Shown in pieces: positions 1-12,800 of a stretch of 64,000 nt of DNA (its first letter is position 1; each line of letters begins with the position of its first letter). The translations under genes and the position numbers were made by a program. The stretch is from Taeniopygia guttata (taxonomy: Eukaryota > Chordata > Aves > Passeriformes > Estrildidae): the NCBI RefSeq assembly GCF_048771995.1, contig NC_133024.1, positions 59,912,501 through 59,976,500 of the forward strand, in the 5' to 3' direction. The notes beneath the pieces are model-generated. The model was not told where the DNA came from. It searched no databases and saw only the letters and a list, made by a program, of their open reading frames with translations.

Positions 1-900
1 TCCAAGGGTCCTATTTTCCAAGCAGAAGCCAGATCAAAGCTGCTGCTCATTTAGGCAGCAGTGGACACCAAGACCTGAAGTTTGTGATTAGGCTTGTAAC
101 AGAATTGAGCTGCACTTAGAAAGATGAGTGATGTCAGGTTGGGGTTTTGGTTCAGTCCCAGTTCAGGAGGAAATAGAAACAACCTTATCTCTACAAGAGC
201 ACAGCAGCCAGCCATACTGCTTGCTGTCCCCTTTCTAAGGCTAGAACAGATGATTTCTAGCTAGGGTAGATGATTTACAAGAAGGTGTAAAATCCTCATC
301 ATGCACCTAATTATGCTTTACTACTCTGCAGGGGGACATTTCCTTCTAAGTCCATCTGGTGATCAGCCTGTACCCTGAGGCGTGTGGATTGATTGCCCTC
401 ATGGTTTTTTCTCCTATTTAGTCTAAATGCTGATGCTTTATTTTTATTCGTATTAATGTCTAAGCCTTTTTGAAGCTTGAAAATTATGATTAATTGTGCA
501 ATGAAAATCAATAATGGAAGTGCTTACAAAGCCAGCTTGATTTGAGAGTGAATCCCAAAGACAGCTGCTTTCTCTAAGAAGGATGGGGAAAAGTTTGAGG
601 AAAGAAACAGCAAAAAAGTTCAGATCCTGGTTGGTATTTTTAGTGATGTTTGTCATAGGCTTAACGCCTTCAGCATCTGCTGAGAGAGACCTTTATTACA
701 GGCTGCTATTGCCAGTTCATGAAAGCAAAACCTCAAGTCCATCAATTAAGTAAGACTACTCGATTAAACAGAAATGCACTGAAAAGTGAAAATATTTATA
801 CTCCTGTACCAGAATGCAGCCATTCCCACACATTCGGGACCAGCACAGATTCATTTATCTAGTGTGATTCCAGAGCCAGGGCTGAAGATGCGGGAGGTAT
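1..900. other. Region with no recognisable gene or repeat
   Basis: AT-rich sequence past the LCP1 3' end. Open frames are short and do not resemble known proteins. In mammals CPB2 lies beyond LCP1 on this side, but no carboxypeptidase exon was recognised here. Confidence 0.5.
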
Positions 901-904
901 TTAC

Positions 905-1145
905 TGTGGCATCCCTGCCGGCACTCGCTCCCTTTCGCGCAGCGGCGAGCGCTGGCTGTGTGCCGAGAGCCCCGATCCATTTCCCCCGTTCCCGGAGGGT
1001 GCCCGGCGCTGCCAGGGCTCGGTGAGTGCCACTCGCGGTGACCTGTCCCTCCCTGCTGCGGGTGGCACCCGCCCCGGCTGCTCCCCAAAGCAGCCTGCGG
1101 CCACGGCACTGCCAGCGGGGAGGGATGCGTGCTGGGATGCCGAGG
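905..1145. promoter_or_regulatory. Small CpG-rich patch, possible promoter or unrecognised exon
   Basis: About 240 bp with dense CG dinucleotides in otherwise AT-rich surroundings. A consensus donor GTGAGT begins at 1,022 on the plus strand (CTCG|GTGAGTGCC). Open frames in several phases here reflect base composition. It lies about 1.3 kb beyond the distal LCP1 poly(A) signal, so it could drive a neighbouring or antisense transcript. Nothing shows this directly. Confidence 0.3.
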
Positions 1146-1149
1146 AGGA

Positions 1150-2400
1150 GGAAAAGCAGCCCCTTCCACAAAACATGGTTCAAAAAACACCGTACATCAC
1201 CTGGCCCCTCTCCAGAGCCTGAGGCGGAGGCATTTCAGTCCCCAGAGCCCCTGAAGTCCTACACCTTGCCTAGTGGAAATGAGTGATATATGGAAGCCTC
1301 CTCTCTGCTGACCTTAGCAGACTCCTCTAAAAATCCTACCCCTGTGCAAAAAACTCAGTTACTAAGAGCTGGTGAATGGAAAACGCCTGAAAATTTCTTC
1401 TACTCTCTGGGGATGGCAAATGCCTGCATTCATTTGGGGTCAAGGGAAAAGCCATCCTTCTCACCCTGGTTCTTGCTGCCATTTCCAATATGTAATCTAC
1501 TTCAATCTTCATGACTGCCCCTGACTCTAGGGTGAGACCATCTCCCTGAAACAAGGAACCTGGAGCAGGGCTGTCTTCAGGCAGGATTACCCAGTCCTTT
1601 CAGATCTACACCATTTATCCAAAAAATTGCCTCTTCATTTTGCAAACACATACACACATGCATGTGACTCACACAATACAAGGTCATCCCACCTGAGAGA
1701 AGCTCTGCAGTCACAGTTTCCTCTCTCTGGTTTACCTCTGAAGGACTCTCAAGTCAATTACAAGGGGAGAGCAGCTGCCTTTTCAGTGCTACCCCTCTTC
1801 TGTGGCAACAGCAGGTGGTACACTTGAAAAGAGGAGGAGTAGTGTAGGGCCCATGGTCTCATAACTCCCCCTTCCTGGGCAGTAAGCTGGGGTGACATCT
1901 CCATTGTGCAGCACTTTGGATGTTCTCCTCCTCTGGAAGCACTGGGAAATACTGGGACCAGACAGAATGGGTTTTAGGATGCTGTACTTTTCCCATCCTG
2001 TATTAAATTCTTAGGAGGAATGGGGGAGTCAGATCTGATCAGGAGAAGGATCTGGCCATTCTTGAAGAAACAAAACAGCATATTTGCATTGCAGAATCCT
2101 TAAAGAAGAAAAATTTATGGGTACCTGAGCAAAGGAAGAGGATGTTGGGCAGTGCACCAAATGGAGAAATCATACTGGAAGTCCAGCCAGAACAATGTCC
2201 CATCTTTCACAGAGTCTCAGAGTGGGATTTTCACAAATGGCCTAGGAAATAATTCTTTCCATTCTCTGCAATCTGTGGTTTCAATAACAATGCAGAAGAC
2301 ACATTCTCAGTGAGCCCACAGATTATTTTTACCTCTGTCCCCATTTCAGCTCCATGACACACACCGACTAGCACGTCCACCACTAAAAGCAAGGGCTACA
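1150..2400. other. Intergenic, nothing recognised
   Basis: Ordinary sequence between the CpG-rich patch and the LCP1 3' UTR. No repeat family, coding exon or RNA gene was recognised. Confidence 0.5.
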
Positions 2401-2420
2401 CATTTGGCTTTATAGAACAT

Positions 2421-2426
2421 TTTATT
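2421..2426 (-). terminator. Candidate poly(A) signal AATAAA of LCP1 (distal)
   Basis: On the minus strand the sequence reads CAAATAAAATG, about 1,285 nt past the stop. It would give a 3' UTR of about 1.3 kb. A further hexamer at 3,629-3,634, only about 75 nt past the stop, seems too close for the main site. Confidence 0.4.
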
Positions 2427-2855
2427 TGGAGAGACCTCTCATGTCATAGAATATTGGTTCTTTGTTAAGGCAGTTCTGAAGGTCTGGAGGAAAGGGAGGG
2501 GGAGAGGGAGAGAACTGTGTCAACGGGATTGCATTAAGGCAAAATTCCCTCCTTCTGCATTTCACCACAGTAAAATCCACATAAAGGCCAGTAAATGTCT
2601 CATGCCAAGGAAGAGATTCAGTGCAAATATATCCCACTGACTATCCATAGACAGGGCTAGGACCTCAACTGAGGCAAATTTACAGTGCCTTGTTAGCTGC
2701 AAAGCAAAGCTGATTTAGCTCTGTTGAGGATTCCAGTATGGGTTCAGGGGAGCATTTTAGAATGTGTTTCTTATGCTAGCACAGGTATAAATGCTCTCCT
2801 GAATCAGAGCCACAGCCCCTTGAGTGCAAGTCTGTGAACTTAACAGCGTTGGACT

Positions 2856-2861
2856 TTTATT
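2856..2861 (-). terminator. Candidate poly(A) signal AATAAA of LCP1 (proximal)
   Basis: On the minus strand the sequence reads GACAATAAAAGTCC, about 850 nt past the stop codon. It is one of two well-placed canonical hexamers in the downstream sequence. Confidence 0.4.
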
Positions 2862-3709
2862 GTCTACATAAATATGTCATTCTGCATCCCTTTGTTCACC
2901 TCTCATTGTATTGCTACTGAGTACATTCCCTTAGTTTCTTTAACATGGCTTTCATTTCTACCATTCTTTGCAATCTTTTTAAAGTGTATTATGACATAAA
3001 AATGAATTATTCCTTGCAGAATGTTTTTTGCAAAGGTTCCAGAGTTTGGATATCCTTGGAGGACCAGGCTGCAGTGTGGTTTTTTTGGTGAGCAGTAATG
3101 TAATCTGAGTAATGCCATGGATGGCAGAGGCATAACTTGCAGGAAAAAGTACTGCTCAGTTTACATACCAGCAACACATCACAGACACCAAACACTTTTT
3201 TCTTTCCACAAGAATTTCCTCAGAGGATCCTACTGCTCCAGAAAGTCACTATTACTTGCATTGGCTTGAGGAAACCTGTTTTGTTATCCCAGGTGCAAAC
3301 TGAAGGTAAATATGGCAGAAATGCTACGAAAAGCATGACAACATTTTCAGGCAGAAGCAGAGTATAACATTTCATAGTCCTAAAAGCTGTCTGTCACTGG
3401 ATGACCTCCCACAGAAAACCCTGGTATCCATTAATGAAAGGATATGCTTAGGCCTCAGCGTCGAAAACTTGTTTAGGAATATGAAATGCTTATAGCCAGC
3501 AAAGTGGGAAAATAAGGCAAAGAAATCAAGCAACAAAGTATTTCCTGGATACATGTGGATACACAACTTCTGTATGACCTGGAACCATGTATAACATTCA
3601 TGCCTTAAAAGCATGAGCACCCTGCATATTTATTTGATACAGAGAACAGCATCCAGTTTGAAGGAATCTAAAGGGTGAATAACCAACATCAGTGCAAGTC
3701 TTTTGTGCT

Positions 3710-3842
3710 TTAAACTTTCTTCATTCCTTTTCCCATAAGGCAAGCAAACACTGTCATGACCATTTTGGGTTTTACTTCAACCAGGTCTTCTGGAAGGGCA
3801 TAGACTCTTGCTCCAATTTTTCTTGCCATAGAGATGGCATAT
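3710..3842 (-). CDS. LCP1: LCP1 coding exon 15 (C-terminus, stop codon, residues 581-624)
   Basis: Encodes [40 protein letters not shown] and KKV, then TAA at 3,712-3,710. The human protein ends GMKRV, so the last residues differ only conservatively. The acceptor is ATGCAG. This exon continues as the 3' UTR. Confidence 0.96.
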
Positions 3843-6800
3843 CTGCATTACAGGGGTGGGGGAAAAAAGGGAAAAATAAAGACAGAAATTAGTGCAGTAG
3901 CAATAATTTTCCCTCTGTTAAGTGTTTTACATGATCAAAACCAGAGTGGGTTTCACTGATTTACCAAAGTTAAACTTTTCTATAGGAATGTATCAGACAG
4001 GTTCATAAAGAACTGCATTTCTAATAAAAGGTAGAGTGAATTCTCTGATGGTTAGAGAACTGATTGCGTGCAGGATGGGAGACTGCAGGTCAAATCCTGG
4101 TACGAAACATTTAATCATCCATCCCCCTAAAAGATTATCCTCAAAACCAGCCATTATGATCTTACTCCTCCTCAATCTCTGAGACTCAGACTTTGCCTTT
4201 GTATATAAACAAACTTGCAAGGATAGAAGCAGAAGGCTGATGCCAGTGGAAATCAGTATTGTTGGAAATCAACATCTGGGGACTTACTTCAGTCATACCC
4301 AGAAAGTGCAAATTGACATTCCCATCTCCCTGCTCAGAGCCACTGGCTGTTCTCCAGTGAGTTTGTCTCTTCTCTTTATTTTTTTTTTTAAAAGCTAGAA
4401 AATCCCAGGTTCTTTCCACTTCAGAGCATATAGATTTGTGAAATTTTCCCCAAAATGCAGGGAAGCATTGGGAGCATGGGGGAATGGGGGTGAAATAAGG
4501 AAAAGAACAGCAGAGGAATGACGAAATAAAGTACAGAGAAAAGCACACATAGGATTGCAAGAAAAGAAAGAGAACAGATGGTAGGAAATGGAAGGAAAAA
4601 GAACAGTGGGAAAAGTCTTTACAAAAATAATGGCAGCTCTGATTGCTTTACAGTCATCCTTTTCTCCTTTGTAGTTACTGCATAGAAGAGGAGAAGTTAA
4701 ACTGATGATAGACCAGGAGGTGATCTGTGTAACTCTGAAAGGAGAGGGAGATGCCCCCAGAATTGACTCTCTGCTAGGAAATCGTTTGCATTCAGGGGAA
4801 AAAAAAATCAATATCCACATCTTGAGAAGCAGTTTTTCAGGCATGAATCCTGTTCTCCTCTTTCTCTCTTAAATATGCACTTGTTCTACCTGTAGGTGAC
4901 CAAAGAGCTGTCACTAATCCCTGTTCACTATTTGTTAGCATTGTTCCCTGATCTCTGAAACAATTTTAAATTTAATATGAGAAAATAGGAGCTTGTGACA
5001 CCAAGTGGTTTCAATCCTTTCAAGGGATTTATGAAGCAAGAACTACAACATTACACACTGCATTGATACTCTTTTTACTACCTAACTCCCAGCCTTCATG
5101 CTTCTAACTCAAGTGGTATTTCTCACATGAGGTTGTGCCAGATGAAAATGACAGCAGAGTAGATTTTAAAGACAGAGTCAGGCCAGCCTGAGCAGGTAAC
5201 TCATGCTAAGTGCCACTTGGCAGAAACATACTTAGCATTATTTAGTTTCTCCTCATCATTCAGGTCCTCTGTTTTCAAAAGATCATATTTGATTGACCCT
5301 GGTTGGATGGCATCAATGAGATCCAGGACTGGCATGCTGGTGCTGATTTTGCTATCCTGCATAGATGAAAGATAAAATTAAATGCAAGAACAGAATGACA
5401 GAACTCCCACAAAGCCAGAGTCTAGACTCAAGAGCAATGCACAGTTCAGTCAAATACCATTTAGATCTTCACAAAGGGCTACTTAGAATACTTTTTTATC
5501 TAAGGCAGACTAAGAACTCTTTCTAGGACTTTTTTGTTTTACCCAAGGGATGAAACATCATAGAATCATTTAGGTTGGAAAAGATTTTTATGATCAAGTC
5601 TACTCTTAATCTAGCACTTCCCAGTCCACCACTAAATCATGTCCCTAAGCACTACATCTACACATTTTTTGAATCCTCTGGTAATGGTGACTCACTTCGC
5701 TAGGCAGCCTATTCCAGGGCTTGACAACACTTTGAGAGAAAAAACTTCCCTTAATATCCGATCTAAACCTTCCCTGGCCATTTGCAACTCAAGACCATTT
5801 TCTCTTGTCCTATCACTTGTTACCTGGGAGAAGAGACTGACCCCATCTGGCTACACTCACCTTTTAGGCAGTTGTAGAGAGTGATAAGCTCTCCCCTGAG
5901 CTTCCTTTCCTTGAGGCTAAACAGCCCTAGCTCTGTCATCTGCTCCTCATAGGATTTATGCTCCAGAGCCTTTCCCAACTTTGTTGCCTTTTAGACGAGC
6001 TCCAGCACCTCAGTGTTTTTCTTGTAGTGAGGGGCCCAGAATTGGACGCAGGATTCAAGGTGTGGCTGAGTAAAGGGGCACAATCACTGCCCTGGTCCTG
6101 GTGGCCACACTACTACTGATACAGGCCAGGGTGTCATTGGCCTTCTTGGCTACTTGGGCAAACACTGGCTCATTTTCAGCCACTGCTGACCAACACTCCC
6201 AGGTCCTTTCTTGCAAGACAGCTTCCCCAAGCCTGTAGTGCTGCCGGGGGTGTTGTGATACAGGTGCAGGACCCCAGCACTTGGCCTCATTGAACCTCAT
6301 ACAACTGCCCTTGGTTCATTAATCCAGCCTGTCCAGATCCCTCTGCAGAGCCTTCCAGCAGATCAGCATTCCAGCCCAGCTTGGTGTCCTCTGCAAACTG
6401 ACTGAGGATGCTCTTGATCTGCTTGTCCAGACCATCAATAAAGATGTTAAATGGCCCAAAAAAACTGAGCCCTGGGGGCACAACTGGTGACAGGCTGCCA
6501 GCTGGATTTAACTCTTTTCACCACCACTCTATGGGCCTGGCCATCCAGTTTTCAACCAGTGAACAGTGCACCAGTCCAAGCTATGTGCAGCCACTTTCTC
6601 CAGGAGAATGTTGTGGTAAACAGTGTCAAAGGCTTCACTAAAATCCCGGTAGAAAACATCCACAGCCTTTTCCTCATCCATGAAGCAGGTCACCTTGTCA
6701 TAGAATACAATGTCATTAAAGCAAAAGATGGGGTGCAGGGCTCGTGCATTTGCTTCCTGTGGGGAGATGACATTGATAGACATCTACTGATGGGAGGGGT

Positions 6801-9800
6801 GAGAGGGATCAGCTGTGTGATTCCTGAACTCATTACATGAAGTTTGATGGATCTGTTCTCGCCTGGTGCAAACTGCTGATTTATATCCACTGAGTGTTCC
6901 CTAGCTTGGGAAGTGTCATAGATATGTTAGCGCAATTGGAAGTGCTCTAGAACTGGTCCATTTCTGTGTTAGTATGGTACCTTGCAAAATAGGGCAAGAT
7001 ACCCTGGATGGTACTACCAGGTTATGAATGTATTGCTATTGTTCATTTTAATACTGCTATTTGTAATTGCTGTTGATTCATAACCAACAGCATAGCAGTT
7101 CTTTCTTAATTCCTGTCATCATTCCTGTCTCCATCCTTTGATTTCCCAAGCCAAACTAGAATTCAAGGTGTTTCCTGTAGTGTTCATATCATATTTCTAT
7201 TACTCTTTCACAATAAAGTCTCTCAAATAAAACCTGTGTATTTGAACAAGCTTTTAAAAGGGAATGAAACATAATCAAGCAATGCAGTGAATTATATCAT
7301 AATGTAGAGTGTGTGTATATATGCATACACACACCTATATATCACACACACAAGCACTCTGAGTAAGAGATTCCTGAGCAGAGATTTCTGAAAAAAACTG
7401 TACCTTGAAACTGGAGATGGTTGAATCCTTCCCAGCTGCAGTGAGTGTTTCATTGACCCAGCTGACAATGATTTCATCATTGACCTTCTCTCCACCACCA
7501 ATGTCTTCAAGGATATTTAGGGTGTACCTTAAGAGGGAAGCCAAGATATTTGCTCAAAGTCTGCTGTAACCTCAGAACTGTCCTGCAAGTGCATAGCTTG
7601 TCTGGCATTATCCCAATGATCTGATATTCCTCTGCCTCACGCACACTCACAGTGCATATGATTTATGTTGTAACTCAATTATTAATTTAAGGAGTTTCAT
7701 TCATCCCCAGTTCCTTAATCACTGTTTTGGGAATGATAAAAGTTTTGGTTACTTAAAATTCCTGGAATTCCTATCAATGTATCTCATTGTAAATTACTTA
7801 TTCTCATAGTGCTTAAAAAAGAATCACTGATTTTAGAAATAGAAGGGAATCCTTCTGCTCACCTAAGACTGACTTCTGCATAAAACCAAGCCTGGAGTAT
7901 TTTGCTTATACAGCATACACTTTAGAAAGATATCCCAAACTTAGGGTAGGTCCCTATTTTAACCACCTTACTGAAAAACCTCTACCTTTCTCTATAGTCT
8001 GAATTTAGTTTGTATTCAGTTCCCAACTACTGAGGCTTTTTACTTCCAGCTATGGTACTCTTAAACACAGAAACATGCACACACAGAGAATTAGATTAAA
8101 ATGGGGAAAGGTACTTAGTTGTGCCCCATTCAGGGAGCAGCTTACAAAACTTCTGCATAAATTCCTTGTTTCTGGGACATTGTCCTCATTCCCTGACACA
8201 GAGACCTTTTAACTTCTTTCCCTCTCTTCTATGCAATAAACGTTTCTTGTCGCTATGCAGTTAGTGACAATAATAATCTTCTGCATGAGCTGACTGTAAT
8301 GGCCTTGCCCACAAGACGTGCTGTGATCACATCCTTAACCAGGAGTGAGCAGAAGGTCACTCTGCCTTGGCACTGAAGTGCAGAGGAGTGAGAGGGCTGT
8401 AGCCTGTAGAGCCTCCTCAGTGAGAGCATAACCACAGCAATGCAAACTGAGCAGATCAAAATGCTCTGAGGCTCGTGGCTGCCTGACCTACCTCCTCATC
8501 AACTGCCAGATTAAGGCCAGTGTGAGCGTACGGTTTCCTTCATTCAGATCTTGCCCAGCAATTCCAACAAGGGAAAATTTGGCTTGATTCTTTCCCAGTT
8601 CCACTGCATAGTTGCAGTTTTCAAGCTGTTAATGGCAGGGTCAAAAATATAGGAAAAAAGAAGAAAGAAGACAAGACACTGTTACTTTAAATTCTTTGGA
8701 TCACTCAGCCTCCTGGGCAAACAAGAACTTTGGGGCTTTGTGATAAAACAGCTGATTGACTACCAGCAGGCAGATCCATCCCAAAAATAACATTCTGAAC
8801 ATTTAACATAGAAGAAAAGGCTATACTTCATTATCAGGGCTTGAAAAGCAGATTATCCTGGAAAATAAAAGTGTATGGCTCATGGGTACCTCCAGCATTA
8901 TGGCATTGTGCTGAGACAAAGGATTAGTGTCCCAGCCAATATTTTAGATTGGTTGATCAATCTGGTCTAACTGGATGCAATTACTCATCCAGATAGTTGG
9001 GAGAAAGCTTTGCATTTAGCAGCAACTGTGTGATCGGTTCTTGATGCATCCGATCAAGAATGCTTATCATCACTGTCTTCATTTGATGTGGAGGGCAGTG
9101 ATCCAGACAGCTGCAATTAAGCTGGTGCCATGCATCTCACAGTCCAGATGCATTACAATCAGTGCCTAAAGCAGTAGCAAAAGGGATCTGCAAATACAGT
9201 TTCTAAATACTGATACAAAAGTTGTCAAGTCTTTTTATACTTAACAAATATTTTTTACCTGTCAACAGAGTGAGTGAGTCTAATGTATATTTCTTTTTCA
9301 GAATGAAAAATTATTCACTGACTAAGCACAAAAATAATTTAAGGTTCTCTCCTTGGGACTGGAGGGCAACGTGAATACCCACATTGGTGTTTAAAATGAC
9401 TTAGTCATTCACTGAGGATAAGGCATCATTACTGGAGCTATTCTAGCTTTTTGTACCTTCTTCATGTTGCCACCCAGTTTAGGATATGGTGGTTTGTTCA
9501 CCCTGTTCCAGTCTACTGGCACTTTGATCTTTTCATAGAGTTGGAAGATAACCAAGGCATCTGACAGATCACTGAAAGAAACAAAAACGATATATCATTG
9601 TCCAAAGAATAGAGGTAAGAAACACAACTCAACTATTAGCAGAGGTAAACTTAGTTTCCTGGGAAACACAAAGCAGCATAAATTCTTATAGGGCCCCAAA
9701 GTTTTTATGGTCTTGCAAACAACTTGATGGCTGTATTTATCATCTGAAGGGAGTGTAATACCTCATCTTACCTGTACAAGTGATTTACACGTGGATTAAC

Positions 9801-12800
9801 ACCAAGGGAGTTCATCCAGTTCCTAAATGTCCTTTCTTCCCTTGTCTCACCTAAAACAACAGACACATCAAAGGCCTGCAGAACACCACACTTCAGTAAT
9901 GTAAGTGCTTTGGGAAGAAACCCTAACTGAATGTACAGCATAGCGAACCATGAACAGAAGGAGACACATGGGAAATATCACCGTGCAATATTTGCATTTT
10001 CCTGACCTTCGATGGAGCTCCAGTCGATGTCCTGGTTCTCTGGCTTATGCAGGGCAGGGTATTTGTTGAACAAGTTGGCAATGAAGGCCAGATTGAGCTT
10101 GGGGTTGCCCCGGACGACGTCGGTGGCGGTGACGAACTGGCGGCAGCCGAGGCGCTCGGCCTGCTGCAGCATGCACTCAGCGCGCTGCACGTCGTCCTTC
10201 TCCTGCAAGGCACAAACGGGATGTCAGCCTCACCCACCCCAGCTCTGCACCACCCCACTGGGGTCTCCTTGGGGGGATCCAGCTGCTAAAGCAGCCCCTT
10301 GACAGATTTACAGTTGTTCCCGTTCCCATTTTTACTAATGGCAACTCTATTTTGGGCTTTGCCTACAGTTCAAGCACCTCACCATATTGCTTTTACAGCC
10401 ATACTCCTTGTAAATGTGATGGTTTCATGAAATTCACAGATAAATGTATTTAAATACACTTGTTACATGCTAGTAGTTTATCAGTGTGATTAAATGGTTG
10501 CTGAAGTTTCAGAGTTATTATCTAACAAAAATCTAAACACATAATTTAATTCTTTGGAAGCTTTGATTTCTGAAATACAGGATCATGTTGCAATGCAATA
10601 AAGAATTTGCTGGCTCTGGCATCCCAGTGCAGCTCTGTGTTGGCCAGGAATGCAAGTAATAGACAGAAAATATTGGCATTTATTCCAAACTTATCTCATC
10701 TTACCCTTAATCCTGACATGTCAATAGTAATAGCTGGAATGCCTTCTTCATCTCCCTTGGGGGCGACTTGGTTCAGCAAATGGTAATAAGCTCTTGAGTC
10801 CTGTGACAGACAGAGAAATTAAAGGGAAGAAAAATTACATCTAAAGCTCGGCCCTTTGAATGCCAGTGCTCCCCTGAACAATGTGCCTGCATGCTTCATT
10901 TTTATTACATCGATCATTGGGCTACATAATTAAATTAATTAAGCTGGAAGCACTTAGCAATTCCTACTTTATGCTGTGTTTGCCAGATCTATTTCTTCCT
11001 TGAGCCACTATATATGTGCTGGAGAATGGCCAGCACACGAGACAAAATGCTGTGTGTTGAACTGACGGAAAAGGAAGCAACAACAAAAAGATATCAGAAT
11101 TAATCAATCTGAACATAAAATTAGAGGTTAGAAAATGCATACCTTTATAATGCTGTAGAAGTCAGGCTGCTGAGCATTTAATAAAAGAAAATGCAGAAGG
11201 AGAAAGCAGATGTTTAAAGTGGATTTCAAAGCAAGGCTGGAACAGTTGTGGAAGAGAAAGCATAGTTTTCAAGGACAGAAGTTAACACTGACAACAGTAT
11301 CAGCATTTTTAAGGCAAAAGGGCAGGAACGAGACAACAGTTTATTATGTTGTGTCTTTAATCTTTTGTGAAATACAACACTGCTTCCATATGCGGAAAAT
11401 ATCAACTCACTTCAAAATCAGCTCAAAGAACTGAAAATAAAGCTACATGTTAATGTCTAGGGACTTGACTAACTAACCTAACTGATGCTCTTCAAAATAT
11501 TAAGCAGACTACCTGAATTATTTAAAATATTTTACATCTGCATTAATATGCCTGATATCTAGGAAGTGGTTATTTATAACAGAAGTGAGGTGGGGAGACA
11601 GACTTAGTTAGAGAATGTCTGTAAACACTGAAACCACTGAAATCTTGTAAACATGTGCCTTATTTTCCAACTGTAAACACCAGAATTGTGATTTAGCTTT
11701 CAGTTGCAGGTAGGATTAATCAGTTAAACCATAGTCTTTTTGACCAGCACACAGAAAGATGGGAAAGACTCCATTCCCTTCCCTTTTCATGGATATTCTC
11801 CAGTCACCTCCACACAGTCAACCAAATATCTGTTACAATAAAAATTGTATTTTCAAATGTGACCCTCTATCCCTCCTATTGCCTTCCCTGGTGGTTTTTT
11901 TTTGGCTTTTTTGGGGTTTTTTTGTTTGTTTGGGGTTTTTTTGTTTGTTTTGGTTTGGTTTGTTTTTTTTTTTTTCTGAATTTCAATTAAATGCTTGTGC
12001 TTATGCTTCAGTCCCTGGTGAAGCCTACGACCAGGTACCTCGGGAGCCAGATTTTTCCCATGCTATTCTGGGAGCAGGCAAGTCAGGTTATGGCTGGTGA
12101 GGCTGATGTGCTGGCCAGACCCTGGCTTTCTTGTAAGCCAGCTCAGATACTCTCCTTTATACACACTCTAGACCTCGGGGCACTGTCTGGACCTCACACT
12201 GGGTTTTAGTGTCTGAAATTCTGGTGCCCACTGAGGTTCAGCTACATCTCTCTGGGAACAATGAAGGTCCTACAGAGAAAGCTTTGCTGAAATCTGCACC
12301 CACAAGCCCAAGAGGTCCAGAAATAATGCTACCCAGATTACAGATCCACCCTTGCAAGTGCCTCCCAGTCTAGATGTGGTATTTTCAATAGTCCCAGTGA
12401 ATTAAAACTCACAGAAAAATGCATTCAGGTCTATAGCAAATGTTGGGACAGAGGAGCACATAGCCCAGGTAAAGGAAAGATCAAGTGGGAGAATTGGAAA
12501 TGCCCAATCATTTTTCTCTACATGTTTGACTAAGGGTTTTCCAAACAAAAGTCAGGTCAAGAGTTATTTAGGGAGATTTGGAAAGGAGGTGAGCAATAGA
12601 GGCAAAGAGTTGAAAATACAATATCCATATGCCCTGTCCAAACCATACCCAGTGGTTTACCTGTAAACCACAAAGAAAACATTTTAAGTACCCAGCTCCA
12701 TGTGCTTGAAGAGTACTGTCAAGCACAAGTCTCAGCTGTTTGGAGTGTTTCAGTGCACAATCCCTGTGTGGAGGGCAAGAATTTGGGTGTAGAGCTACTG

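Larger units (their letters stand above)
2400..3709 (-). other. LCP1: LCP1 3' untranslated region (extent inferred)
   Basis: This is the sequence downstream of the LCP1 stop codon on the minus strand. AATAAA hexamers on that strand lie at 3,634-3,629, 2,861-2,856 and 2,426-2,421. A 3' UTR of about 0.85-1.3 kb would suit this gene, whose mammalian mRNA has a UTR of over 1 kb. No coding potential or repeat was recognised. The actual end is an inference; RNA 3'-end reads would settle it. Confidence 0.6.

Noticed and set aside
851-1190. Overlapping minus-strand frames in the CpG-rich patch at the left end
   Set aside because: Three phases are open at once because of low stop-codon content in GC-rich sequence.
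11130-11170. Possible extra LCP1 exon on the minus strand (CATTATAAAG|GTATGC)
   Set aside because: The known coding exons already join in phase without it, and the peptide does not belong to plastins.
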